Source of the DNA: Aradus depressus
Taxonomy: Eukaryota; Arthropoda; Insecta; Hemiptera; Aradidae
DNA length: 64,000 nt
Direction: 5' to 3'
Assembly: GCA_963662175.1 (NCBI GenBank)
Contig: OY759226.1
Span: forward strand, 25,884,065 to 25,948,064
In this document: positions 55,886 through 64,000 of the stretch, piece by piece
Position numbering within the stretch: the first letter of the stretch is position 1
Layout: every line of letters starts with the position of its first letter
Position numbers and translations under genes: made by a program
Notes under the pieces: generated by a model
The model's input: only the letters and a program-made list of their open reading frames with translations
Told to the model about the DNA's origin: nothing
Database searches by the model: none

Positions 55886-56249
55886 TTTTAATTAGACTGG
55901 CTCATGAGTAAATGAGTTGAAACTTTTTTTATTTAATAATTTTCATAACTTTTTTTAAAAATGTGTCTGAGATGGTGTACAAACCGAAAGCGCTCATCCT
56001 AAATACGTTGTGTGGGAAAGGACTATATTTGTCTTTTCCTAAGTATTAATATCGTCTGAAATGTGGAAGTTAGTTCTTGATGAAGATCAGTTCTCGATAG
56101 ATGGCGAGTCTGATCCACAAACATTGACCATTTCTATTACAAAGAAATTTTAATAAAAATCCAATAATTCTCTTGTGATCAATGTTTTCGGGAATGGTTA
56201 ATACACTGGCTTTTGCCTCTCTCAAGGTCACTAACTCTACAGTACCTAC

Positions 56250-56480
56250 CATCCTTCCTGTAGTAGAGTATCTCGAAGTGTTTCTCCTGTCCGGCGGCCA
56301 GTGCCTCCTTCACAACAGACACGGCCTGCTGAGAGGTAAGCGGGCCATGGAGGAAGTCACAGACGGCCGGTCGCTGCATCACCTCGGCCCGACTGTAGCC
56401 ACTCAGTCGACAGAATCCGTCGGAACAGTAGATAATGTGAAATGAGCTCTGTTGGGCGTTGGCCACCACGAAACTCCGGT
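56250..56480 (-). CDS. sei: ERG-type potassium channel, PAS-domain exon (first visible coding exon)
   Basis: This exon encodes the first half of the PAS (eag) domain of an ERG/seizure (KCNH2-like) voltage-gated K+ channel. Seen directly: the minus strand shows a pyrimidine-rich acceptor (ACTTTCTTGGTTTCAG), 231 bp of open frame and a donor GTAGGT. Both boundaries are phase 1. Key residues in order are FVVANAQ, IIYCSDGFCRLSGYSRAEVM, CDFLHGP, then HFEILYYRKDG. 'SRAEVMQRP' followed by 'CDFLHGP' is the ERG signature. EAG and ELK channels have other residues here (for example a 'SFMYG' type motif). From memory, human KCNH2 exon 2 is also 231 bp with phase-1 ends, so gene structure seems conserved. 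The open frame runs past the donor for about 24 codons, but that tail is intronic. The small first exon with the start codon should lie at higher coordinates and was not found. No stop or frameshift is present, so the gene looks functional. Confidence 0.93.
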
Positions 56481-56649
56481 CTGAAACCAAGAAAGTAACA
56501 ACTTGAGATCAACATTACTTCGGATGGAGTCACTGATTAAATGGATGTGCAAGTAGAGCGATCAAAGAAACTGAAAGGTCACTTGTATCGCTTCCGATGC
56601 CAGCCTCTTTAACCAAAACAACGGAAAGAAACATGGAACAAGAGTACAG

Positions 56650-56765
56650 AGAAAGCGTACTTGCCTACTGTGCCAAGATAGCGGGTGCGAAACCCGGTCA
56701 ACGCCCTCAGGTTTTACTTCCCTACCTATACGACGTATAGGGGATGTTGAAGTAATGGGATGTTC
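56650..56765 (+). repeat. tRNA-like scrap joined to a family B terminus
   Basis: GCGGGTGCGAAACCCGG resembles a tRNA T-arm/box B. It is followed by TTTACTTCCCTACCTATACG and GTATAGGGGATG, a family B start. Confidence 0.5.
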
Positions 56766-56864
56766 AGGATAAAAGAAACAATTCAAAAATTATATAAAAC
56801 AAGATATAACATGAACATGAATAAATAAATAAAATAAAAAATATACATCCATCTTATATGCAAC

Positions 56865-57205
56865 AAATTAAATTATATTATTCTTTATTTTCAAGCCAAC
56901 AATAAAAAATAAAAATAAATTGTTAATTTTTCTAATATCTAAGTTATTGAAAAAATTCACAATTGGTTCTGAGTCGTATTCTGGTCTATTGATGAGATAA
57001 TTTTGGAAAAATGTTTGCCTGGGTATACACAAAGAGGGACAATGGAACAAAAAGTGTATGAGGTCGTCCTTTTCATCTAAGGTACAGAGCCTGCAGACAG
57101 TTTCAGGACAAAACTCATACCTAAACCCTCCAAGTAATATCCTAAAATTTCTATTGCTATTATGGATTTGTGCTAGCAGTCGTATTTTTTTCGATATGGC
57201 AGTTT
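56865..57205 (-). mobile_element. LINE C-terminal fragment with zinc knuckle
   Basis: The minus strand reads CRLCTLDEKDDLIHFLFHCP, then SLCIPRQTFFQNYL, a C-x2-C-x(n)-H-x4-C knuckle of a non-LTR polymerase with its C-terminal tail. It is AT-rich and short, and lies 0.4 kb upstream of the channel exon. No target duplication was seen. Confidence 0.65.
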
Positions 57206-57570
57206 AATGAAAGATAGCTTTCCTGAGACCCTAAAGCACTTTTTTATTTATATATTGTAATATGGGCCACCCCTAAGTGGCTAATATACAAAGAGATTGG
57301 TCAATTGGGGTGTCCTGTGGGGGTGAGGTTCAGTCATGGGAGAGAACACGCGACGAGCTCATCGACCTCACTGACGAAACATTCAGTCAGGATATTGCGT
57401 TTCTCTCCCCATCTCCATACAAAATAGAACATCAGTTTTATTTGGCACCATAATTTATACTTATCAAGTTAGCTTTGCACCATTTGTTTAAATTATTAAT
57501 AAAATATAAATATAAGGAATGTTAAAGTGCTCAACAAAAATTACTTCTGGTAGATTTTGAGATATATAGA
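57206..57570. other. No recognised feature
   Basis: A GC-moderate patch (57260-57420) in AT-rich DNA. No repeat or exon match seen. Confidence 0.5.
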
Positions 57571-57884
57571 TGAGCTTTAACTACGAGGTCATATCGCCTA
57601 CTACCAGAGCGCTCTTTCGTCACTCTGGTGGACATGAGCCCGACTCGACTGTGGGAGTCCTAAATTTTGTCTACCCTCCATTTTTATTCACCTAGGGGTC
57701 TTTAACGAGTTCCTGGCATCGTACAGACTCGGGGTCATCGCTTAACGTCCCATCCGAAGGACGGCGTGCTTAAGTTTATTGTATCTCCCAGATAAAATAA
57801 ACTAAGGGCTTCGGCCAGGTTTCAAACTCACGATCTTGAGCTCAGAAGGCAAACACACATACCACTGAGCTACCGGCGCCCTCC
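57571..57884 (-). mobile_element. SINE-1, nearly full-length, tail missing
   Basis: A minus-strand copy from the body end (GAGCTTTAACTACGAGGTC) to the head (ACCACTGAGCTACCGGCGCC). It lies outside the 50-kb intron, upstream of the channel exon. Confidence 0.9.
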
Positions 57885-57894
57885 TAAGTGATTA

Positions 57895-58185
57895 TACATT
57901 ATATATCTTGACATAGGCGAGCTTTGAGACTTCTTCCTTGTGTTCCTTGGCCAAGACGATGGGAGTGGTTTCGGAGATGAACTGGTATGTAGAGTGATGG
58001 AGGTTCGTCAGCTGGCGACCTTGTGCTGGCCTCAATCCCACAGTCAACGATTCCATCTCCAGATGGTGGGTGCCCCTTGGAAAGTAACCATCCCGTAGCA
58101 CCAGTATAGATAAGTCTAGATTTAGCTTTAAGGTCCAGAATGATTAGGGTCATGGGACGAAAAAAGCATTCCAGTCCCATGGGGT
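57895..58185 (-). other. Unrecognised open reading frame, possibly LINE-derived
   Basis: A minus-strand frame (58101-57892) reads RGTHHLEMESLTVGLRPAQG, then HHSTYQFISETTPIVLAKEH. Its composition is protein-like and less AT-rich than the surroundings, and the overlapping frame is also open. I recognise no domain. A SINE-1 copy ends next to it at 57884 and a LINE fragment lies at 58240. It could be part of that LINE or a transduced host exon. Confidence 0.3.
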
Positions 58186-58239
58186 GTAAGTTTCTTTTTT
58201 TACCCTCAATCCCGACGTTTTTCCCACTCTGAGGATTGT

Positions 58240-58680
58240 TGGTGGCTTAACCACAAAAATCCTTGAAGGAGTTAGAGCATCTTTGCCCCCCCACTCCTCA
58301 AAGATAGGATTGGTGCGTCAGCTGCTGGAGATGCTCTAAGATGTCCCAACTCTTAGGATTCATGAAGAACCTGGGTGCATTGAGGACCACCTGGGCTACT
58401 GTATTCTTCCCATAAGTGTTTTGTTGGATCTCATCCAAACGGGGAGGCGTTTGTTAACAAGGTTCTAATGAGAGATTTGTACACAAGTATCTTGGCTTCC
58501 TGTTTAAGTGGTATTTTTCGGTAAATGAGTGGGAAGTGTTGTTTGAGTCTAATGTGTCCAGAATCATATTAACGATAGCTCCACTTAAGGAGTTAGTATA
58601 AATCCACTTAGTGCAGAGGCGGTGAAACATGGCAGCTGGATAGGCGGGCTCATTAAGCTGTTAGGGGTGCAGCGTTGCCA
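58240..58680 (-). mobile_element. LINE reverse-transcriptase fragment
   Basis: The minus strand, with frame slips, reads RKIPLKQEAKILVYKSLIRTL, then VVLNAPRFFMNPKSWDILEH. This is the thumb and C-terminal region of a jockey-like RT. Its outer 60 bp recur inverted at 59515-59580 (AGCCCGCCTATCCAGCTGCC). Confidence 0.6.
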
Positions 58681-58959
58681 AGACTTACATCCCCTTCCTA
58701 CATGCCCTATCATTATTTATAATCAAAATATCATACGAATAGACTATGACTCAAAATATGCACAAGTATAAAAAAAAAAAAAAAAACTAGTATGACAAAA
58801 GTAATCAAGGTATGTTACGGCAGCAGAGCGTACCAAAAGTTTAGCTAAGTTCTATAATCGTACCGTAGGCAATAATTGTCGCAAGGTTTGGCAGCATTGA
58901 CTAGGATAGGCAAGAGGTCGTAATGGAATATGTATAAGCTCAGATAGCCAACCAGCCCT

Positions 58960-59600
58960 AGATACATTAACATCATTCGAAATAAATTACAAAAACTACA
59001 GAAATGTGTAGGCTCACGCAAAGAAAAAGAACGTGAAAAGAAAATCCTACTTTTCTGGATCCCAGGGCACAGAGGAAGTGGAAGGTAAAGAACAAGCCGA
59101 CCAACTGGCTCAAGTAGCAACGGAAGAGCACCTTACGGACCCGGAACACGAAGGAGCATTGCAAACAGCCATGGAGGAATGGGCATTGCAAAAAGAAAAC
59201 GTATCTTGGCACAACCGTGTTGTCGACAGTCAAAAGAGTTGATTAGAAGACAAACCCCGAAGACATTAAGAAAAGTGATCGGATATCCACTCGGTAAAAA
59301 GATATCTCTTTATAATGGGTTTTCTTCCGGATCCATTGTGCATAATATGTGAAATTATGGAAGAAAGGTCATCAACGCCTCCTGAAGGTTCAACGCCTCC
59401 AATCGGAGCATCTTCGACAAGGCGTTCCTCAACCCAGATCCGTGGAGGAAGCAAAGTTTCAAAAGGATATTTTTTATCTACAAATACTATATTTTTTAAT
59501 GTATTCTGGATCGGCAACGCTGCACTCCTAACCGCTCAACGAGCCCGCCTATCCAGCTGCCATGTTCCACCGGCTCTAGTCTATGCAAGAGAGCAGCATA
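58960..59600 (+). mobile_element. LINE fragment with RNase H-like end
   Basis: The plus strand near 59040-59110 reads ILLFWIPGHRGSGR and, in the next frame, KEQADQLAQVA. These match the last conserved block of a LINE RNase H domain (W-x-P-G-H-x-G, then A-D-x-L-A). Frames are broken. The right part (59515-59580) is the inverted match to 58625-58680. Confidence 0.55.
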
Positions 59601-60179
59601 CACAATAAGTTCCGATTGTATAGCGATTAGTACTCTGTAGCAACACTGGCTCACTCACTGATTTATACAAGTATATATTTATCGATGCAGTTTTCATCAA
59701 CGGAAGAGTGTGTTTTTTTTTCCTTTTTCCCTCCAGCCATTTGTAATTTGATCTTCTGGACAGAATTAAAGTGAAGAAAGACGCATAGAGGTAAGTACGG
59801 CGAGACATCAGCAGTAGCCATCCATCACCTCAGCCACCCTCTGGGATAGATTTAAAGAAGAGGGGGGGGTCAATTTATTTTTTTTTTTCGTCAGGGAGGC
59901 TTTGTTTTCCATTCAATCATTCTGTCGCAGATCTCTCTTAGATCAATACTCTGTAAATTTTGTTAAATCTAAATGTATTTGTTCATCTCCATGATTGGAA
60001 GTGGGGCGTTGTTATGATAATAAACAATAATTTTTAACAATTTTTCACAAAATTGAATTTCTAGAGATCATACGCAAATGATGTTGCCACAGCAGCAACC
60101 TTACAGATCACATTGCCATCACTTCCCAATAAACTCTTCAATAAACTTAAGCACGCCGTCTTTCGGACGGGTTTGACAG

Positions 60180-60515
60180 ATTATGACCTAGGTTTTGTCT
60201 TCAAATATGAAATTTCATGTCGATAAATTCATTACATCCCCAGTTACTTAAGGCCAAAGGATTAGAATTGATCCCCCCCCCCCTCCCCCTTCTGATCCCT
60301 GCTTTCCTTTGATCAATTTGGCTATAAATCAATAGGTGTCTTATCGATAAATTTATTATATAAAGAGTTATCATGTTCACAGACACACAAACAGAGACAG
60401 ACAAACTTTTTTTTTTCATATTTGGAATCTGGAGGTCGGAAAACATGAAATTCCATTGAAAACATTGGATCGAATTTTTGACCGTTCACAAAGCTAGACC
60501 TTAGCTAGGAAAATA
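60180..60515 (-). repeat. Family B copy
   Basis: ATGTCGATAAATTCATTACA, CTTTGATCAATTTGGCT, GTTATCATGTTCACAGACAC, GAATTTTTGACCGTTCAC. A SINE-1 scrap precedes it (60138-60168). 59610-60137 shows no recognised feature. Confidence 0.7.
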
Positions 60516-60859
60516 AAGAATTTTAACTTGGACGATAAGAATTCTTATTTAAAATTTACATTGAGGTTAGCGACGGGGGGGGGGGGGGGGGGGGGGGAAT
60601 TTGAATTTTTTTCGGGAAGAGGGCTATAATGCCCCTAAAGCTTCCAAAATAAGAAATTACTCGCCACCATAATCCTGTAAAGAATGATATAAGTAGCTAT
60701 TGGTAAATATTAAAAATGCCTTCACGCCTCTTAAGTTCGTTCGGCTTTAGTCCTCCATGAGTGCTTTATAAGGAAATAAGAGAAAAATTTAGAGAGGAAA
60801 AGAAAATTAAAATAAAAGTTTAGAAAAACAGGAATTATCAAGAATAGGAGGTAGAAAAG

Positions 60860-61871
60860 ATGTCGGTGAATCATTGACAATGTACTTCCCCAGAACAAAT
60901 TAATCAAATAACTTTTCGCTCCCTCTCCAAAGACTGCACTAATATTCAACAGTTGACTTACATAGAGGCACCTAAATCCTCATCTTAAATTTTGTGTCGA
61001 TAAATTCATTGAATCGGCAGTTATTAGGGTTCTAGAAGACAGCCCCCCCTTTCCCTGAACCCTCATCCCTTCAGCCGATATGACTGACCCTTGACAGGTT
61101 ATGTCCTCATTGGGTTTTGACTTTAAATATGAAATTTCATGTCGATACGTTCTTTACATCGGCAGTTATTGAAGTTTTTGTGTTAAGTCCGCTGAAAATT
61201 AATAGTTTTTGTTCTTATGGGATTTTGAAGTCACATATGAAATTTTGTGTCTATATATTCATTATATCAGCTGTTATTTGATTACTTATGTTTAGCCTTT
61301 CCTTTAATCCTTCTTTTCCCTTGGGTCGATTTGGCTGAAAAATAATAAGTTTAGAGTCGTTAGAGGGTTGTGGACAAATTTCCTGTTCATACATTCATTC
61401 TATCGGGAGTTATCGTGTTCACAGACTTTTTTTCACATTTGGAATCTAGAGGTCGGGAAACATAAAATTTCATTGAAAACTTCGCATCGAATTTTTCACA
61501 GATTACATAAATTCCCCTATACTCAGGGGCGTAGCCAGGGCAAAAACCAAGATTACGAAAATTGTGCTTTACTTAAATGTACATGTACAAAACAAGTCAT
61601 ATTACATTTATTTAAATATACATGAATTCGATCATTTCATTTCATCGTTCAAAATCTTCATTTATGTTATACTTTATACTCTTAAAGCTGATTTTACATG
61701 CGCAGTAAAAAAGCAAAGCGCAGCAGCAGCAAATGCACGCTATTGGATGTCGGTCATTTAATTCTAAAAGCACAGAAACCTCAGCGTGCATTAGCTGCTG
61801 CTGCACTTTGCATTTTTGCTGCTTAGAAACTCAGATAAGTATTACAGTCAGTGGTTACATCAGCCTATCTT

Positions 61872-61902
<31 letters not shown>

Positions 61903-61975
61903 CATAATCCAGGCTACGCCCCTGCCTATACTTGGTGTAGGATGGGCATGTAAACAAAATCCTCTATGATTCACC
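60860..61975 (-). repeat. Family B copy, long, interrupted by a hAT MITE
   Basis: From CGGTGAATCATTGACAATG and GTACTTCCCCAGAACAAAT through four modules to TTCACAGATTACATAAATTC and CCCCTATACT. The MITE occupies 61524-61924 and the family B end (TTGGTGTAGG) resumes at 61933. Confidence 0.82.
61524..61924. mobile_element. hAT-type MITE with 8-bp target duplication, inserted in family B
   Basis: The left end is CAGGGGCGTAGCC and the right end GGCTACGCCCCTG, perfect inverted termini of hAT type. CCTATACT is duplicated on both sides (61516-61523 and 61925-61932). The 8-bp duplication is diagnostic of hAT. It interrupts the family B motif CCCCTATACTTGGTG. Inside are a 28-base C run (61874-61901) and an internal inverted pair rich in GCAGCAGC (61712-61740 with 61782-61812). 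There is no transposase frame. Confidence 0.92.
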
Positions 61976-62554
61976 GGCAAAGTATTTCTATTCTACATTC
62001 TAAACTCTAGCAACTTCGCAATTATCGATGAACTGCCAAATAGCCATCGATACAGAATCGAACCTATCAACGATACCAACTATCGATGTTTAGTAAGAGT
62101 CAAACAAAGAGAAAGGTGATCTCATAAAGCTATACATGGAATGTTTACTAAACGTGGGATGGATCCCAGAGATACGACTAGGTATGAGATATGAGTTTGG
62201 TATTCGGGCGCTAAGCGGCGCCACTCTGTCCACAGACACATTGATTTCATCTCGCAACAGGACTAAAATATAAAAAAAAAACCTACCTTGTAATCACTTT
62301 TTGTGAAAATCTCAAAAATAATAATAAATTTAATTTGATGAATTGTGTAATCGATTCTCTTATACCAACCACGTTTGCACAGATCACTCTCCGTTCCCCT
62401 GTCACCTTTCAATTAATTTCAAAATGGCATTACTGTATATAAGAAAGTCACACTTTCATATACCCAGTAATTCCACCATTGAATGGGTGGAGGGGGAACA
62501 TGTGGTAGGTATAAGAATGTCCTGTTATGGGCACATCATATGTATTTATTTTTT

Positions 62555-62781
62555 TAACTTCCCCAGCTTAACGAAATATAGGGGAAGTTATGAAATTGGT
62601 TAAAGATTCGATGCGGTGATTTCAACGGAATTTCATGTTTTACTGAACACAATAAATCCCTATAGAATAAATGTATCGAGACGAGATTTTATATGTGAAT
62701 CCAGAACTCACTTCCAACGACAGCTGTTGATTTTCAGCCCAATCGACCAACGGGAAGGAGGAGATTAAAGAAGAGACTTAA
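62555..62781 (+). repeat. Family B copy, interrupted by piggyBac
   Basis: AACTTCCCCAGCTTAACGAA, GAAGTTATGAAATTGGTT, TTTTCAGCCCAATCGACC. It stops at TTAA, where the piggyBac terminus begins. 61990-62554 has TATCGAT motifs near 62020-62090 and otherwise nothing recognised. Confidence 0.78.
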
Positions 62782-64000
62782 CCCTAGAATGACACCGTGA
62801 ATTTTGTCAGCACTATTGACATCGTGGGGTGTCTGACACCCCAAGCCCTTTATATAATTTTCTTGTAATTTATTTTTCACATTAATCTAAAAGTAAGGCA
62901 GATTTAATATTTTAGAATGTATGTAATGACTATGAAACAAACAAAATTAGAAAGTTATTTTAATTGAATAGGAAAAAAATCAAATAAGGATGTAACATGT
63001 TGAAAAAGTTAAAAAGTAGATATAGATAATAATACTGTACGAAATTTTATTTGTAAGAAAGGTAAAAACTATTATTTTTTTTTAAACTCAAGTATAGTGT
63101 CTATGTAAAAAAAATCACCTTAACAAAAAATATATACAATTTGCACAGTTACACTCAGTCACAATCGGTGCACTTCATTAGACGATGATCGTTGCACATC
63201 GGCCTCTGGCAGCTCATGCAAACCATTTTGTATTTTCTATCCTTATCTCTGTTGCATAAAGAGCATCTCATATATTTGCCAGATGGTATAACAATTGCAG
63301 TAGATGGAGTTGAGCTTGAGGGTTGACCCAAAATTTCATGTATGAGTACTTTCAATGTTCTACTTAAATGATTGATCTTGGGCCGTTCCACTAAATATGG
63401 TTTGAGTAATTGGAATCCAAGTTCACTTAAAAAATCTTTTCTGGGCATTGGCTTCCTCCAATTGACCATGCCACACAGTACACCTGCGTTCACATGCGGG
63501 GACATCGTCTTGGCACAATGTGGTCGAAGAGTCTGCACATGTGCTGGGCTCCTCATGTCTCACGAATGTGTCATCTAATTTCTCTTCAGAGTCTGAATGA
63601 ACATGGGTTTCTTCATATTCTTCTTCAGAAGAACTTCCTCCCAGGTCCTCAATATCCTCTCTCCTCAATTCTTCGAGATACACCAACAGTTCCTCATCAG
63701 TCCACTGTCTGTTTTGAGATGCCATAACTTTCCTAAAATATATAAATATACGTTATGAAGAAACCTATTGGCGCAAAACCCACTTCCAACTCCACAGTAA
63801 ACATTAACTATAACGATTTAACACATAAACTGTAAACAAAGCCATAAAAAAAAAAAGGTTACCTGTAATAGGTAAAAAAAAAAGGAATGACGTCAATAAC
63901 ACCGTGGGGTGTGAGACACCCCAAGATCACTTCAATGTTGATTCCTAAAGTCACAAGGGCCTACTAAAGGTGTTACAAGTCCCAGTAAGGTTAGGCAGGA
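62782..64000 (-). mobile_element. Internally deleted piggyBac element, right end beyond the window
   Basis: TTAA (62778-62781) followed by CCCTAGAATGACACCG is the classic piggyBac target and terminal motif. Palindromic subterminal hairpins sit at 62825-62843 (TGGGGTGTC, T, GACACCCCA) and 63905-63923. Between them lies a broken transposase on the minus strand. The element sits in a TTAA of a family B module (62555-62781). No second TTAA with an inverted terminal repeat appears before 64000, so the element continues off the edge or has lost that end. Confidence 0.88.
63158..63725 (-). pseudogene. piggyBac transposase remnant: N-terminus fused to C-terminal zinc-binding domain
   Basis: The frame from 63725 starts MASQNRQWTDEELLVYLEEL and continues with an acidic Ser/Glu-rich stretch (SSSEEEYEETHVHSDSEE), as at piggyBac N-termini. 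Around 63430-63500 the reading must shift frame to continue as NWRKPMPRKDFLSELGF, ending in a cysteine-rich C-terminal domain. There the spacing is CSLC, CMSC, C-x2-H and CTDC, close to the piggyBac PHD-like/cross-brace finger that binds DNA ends. The whole catalytic core (the three-aspartate region, several hundred residues) is missing. The product cannot be an active transposase and the copy would depend on an enzyme supplied elsewhere. An AT-rich stretch lies upstream of the start. Coding potential of the remnant as a small zinc-finger protein cannot be judged. Confidence 0.85.

Larger units (their letters stand above)
5821..56249 (-). other. Giant intron of the ERG-type channel gene
   Basis: The donor (GTAGGT on the minus strand, 56244-56249) and acceptor (CAG at 5821-5823) delimit a 50,429-bp phase-1 intron. 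I saw no other recognisable host exon inside it. Its content is almost wholly repeats and mobile elements, listed separately. An unrecognised small or alternative exon cannot be excluded. Confidence 0.85.

Noticed and set aside
56250..56480. Assignment to EAG or ELK instead of ERG
   Set aside because: The RAEVMQRP and CDFLHGP motifs are ERG-type. EAG and ELK carry different residues in the second motif.
56490..64000. First coding exon of the ERG channel (expected MPVRRG...APQNTFLDT-type leader)
   Set aside because: I looked for the reverse complement of this motif upstream of 56480 and found none. The exon probably lies beyond the window.

Overview
The window looks like nuclear DNA from an arthropod, probably an insect. 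It is AT-rich, packed with repeats, and carries metazoan-type exons with GT-AG splice sites. Elements typical of insect genomes are present: jockey-like LINEs, piggyBac, pogo/Tigger, hAT, Ty3/gypsy and tRNA-derived SINEs. One SINE family ends in CCTAA units, the insect telomere motif. I cannot name the species.

The only host gene I can support lies on the minus strand. It is an ERG-type (seizure/KCNH2-like) voltage-gated potassium channel. Two consecutive coding exons of its N-terminal PAS domain are visible, at 56250-56480 and 5677-5820, with matching phase-1 splice sites. Everything between them (5821-56249, about 50.4 kb) reads as one giant intron filled with transposable elements. The first exon (upstream of 56480) and the exons after 5677 were not recognised.

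Layout. 1-5.6 kb: SINE and simple repeats, a LINE tail, and a repeat carrying a hammerhead-like motif. 5.68-5.82 kb: channel exon. 6-42 kb: intron with at least fifteen SINE copies (called SINE-1 here), many copies of an unclassified modular repeat (called family B), LINE 3' ends with target-site duplications, two Tigger remnants, a 0.7-kb long inverted repeat and a 2.2-kb inverted duplication. 42.5-44.8 kb: a 131-bp minisatellite kept at exactly 131 bp over 17 periods. 45.5-49.8 kb: an intact Ty3/gypsy retrotransposon with identical LTRs, an uninterrupted gag-pol frame and a 5-bp target duplication. It is the youngest-looking and only potentially autonomous element here. 50-56 kb: more SINE-1, family B and a LINE nested in another repeat. 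56.25-56.48 kb: channel exon. 56.5-64 kb: LINE fragments, SINE-1, a hAT MITE inserted in family B, and an internally deleted piggyBac element also inserted in family B and running off the right edge.

The most unusual items are the 50-kb intron, family B (inverted terminal motifs, internal modules of about 130 bp, a possible ORF cargo in two copies), the dispersed hammerhead-ribozyme-like cores, the CCTAA-tailed SINE and the indel-free minisatellite.
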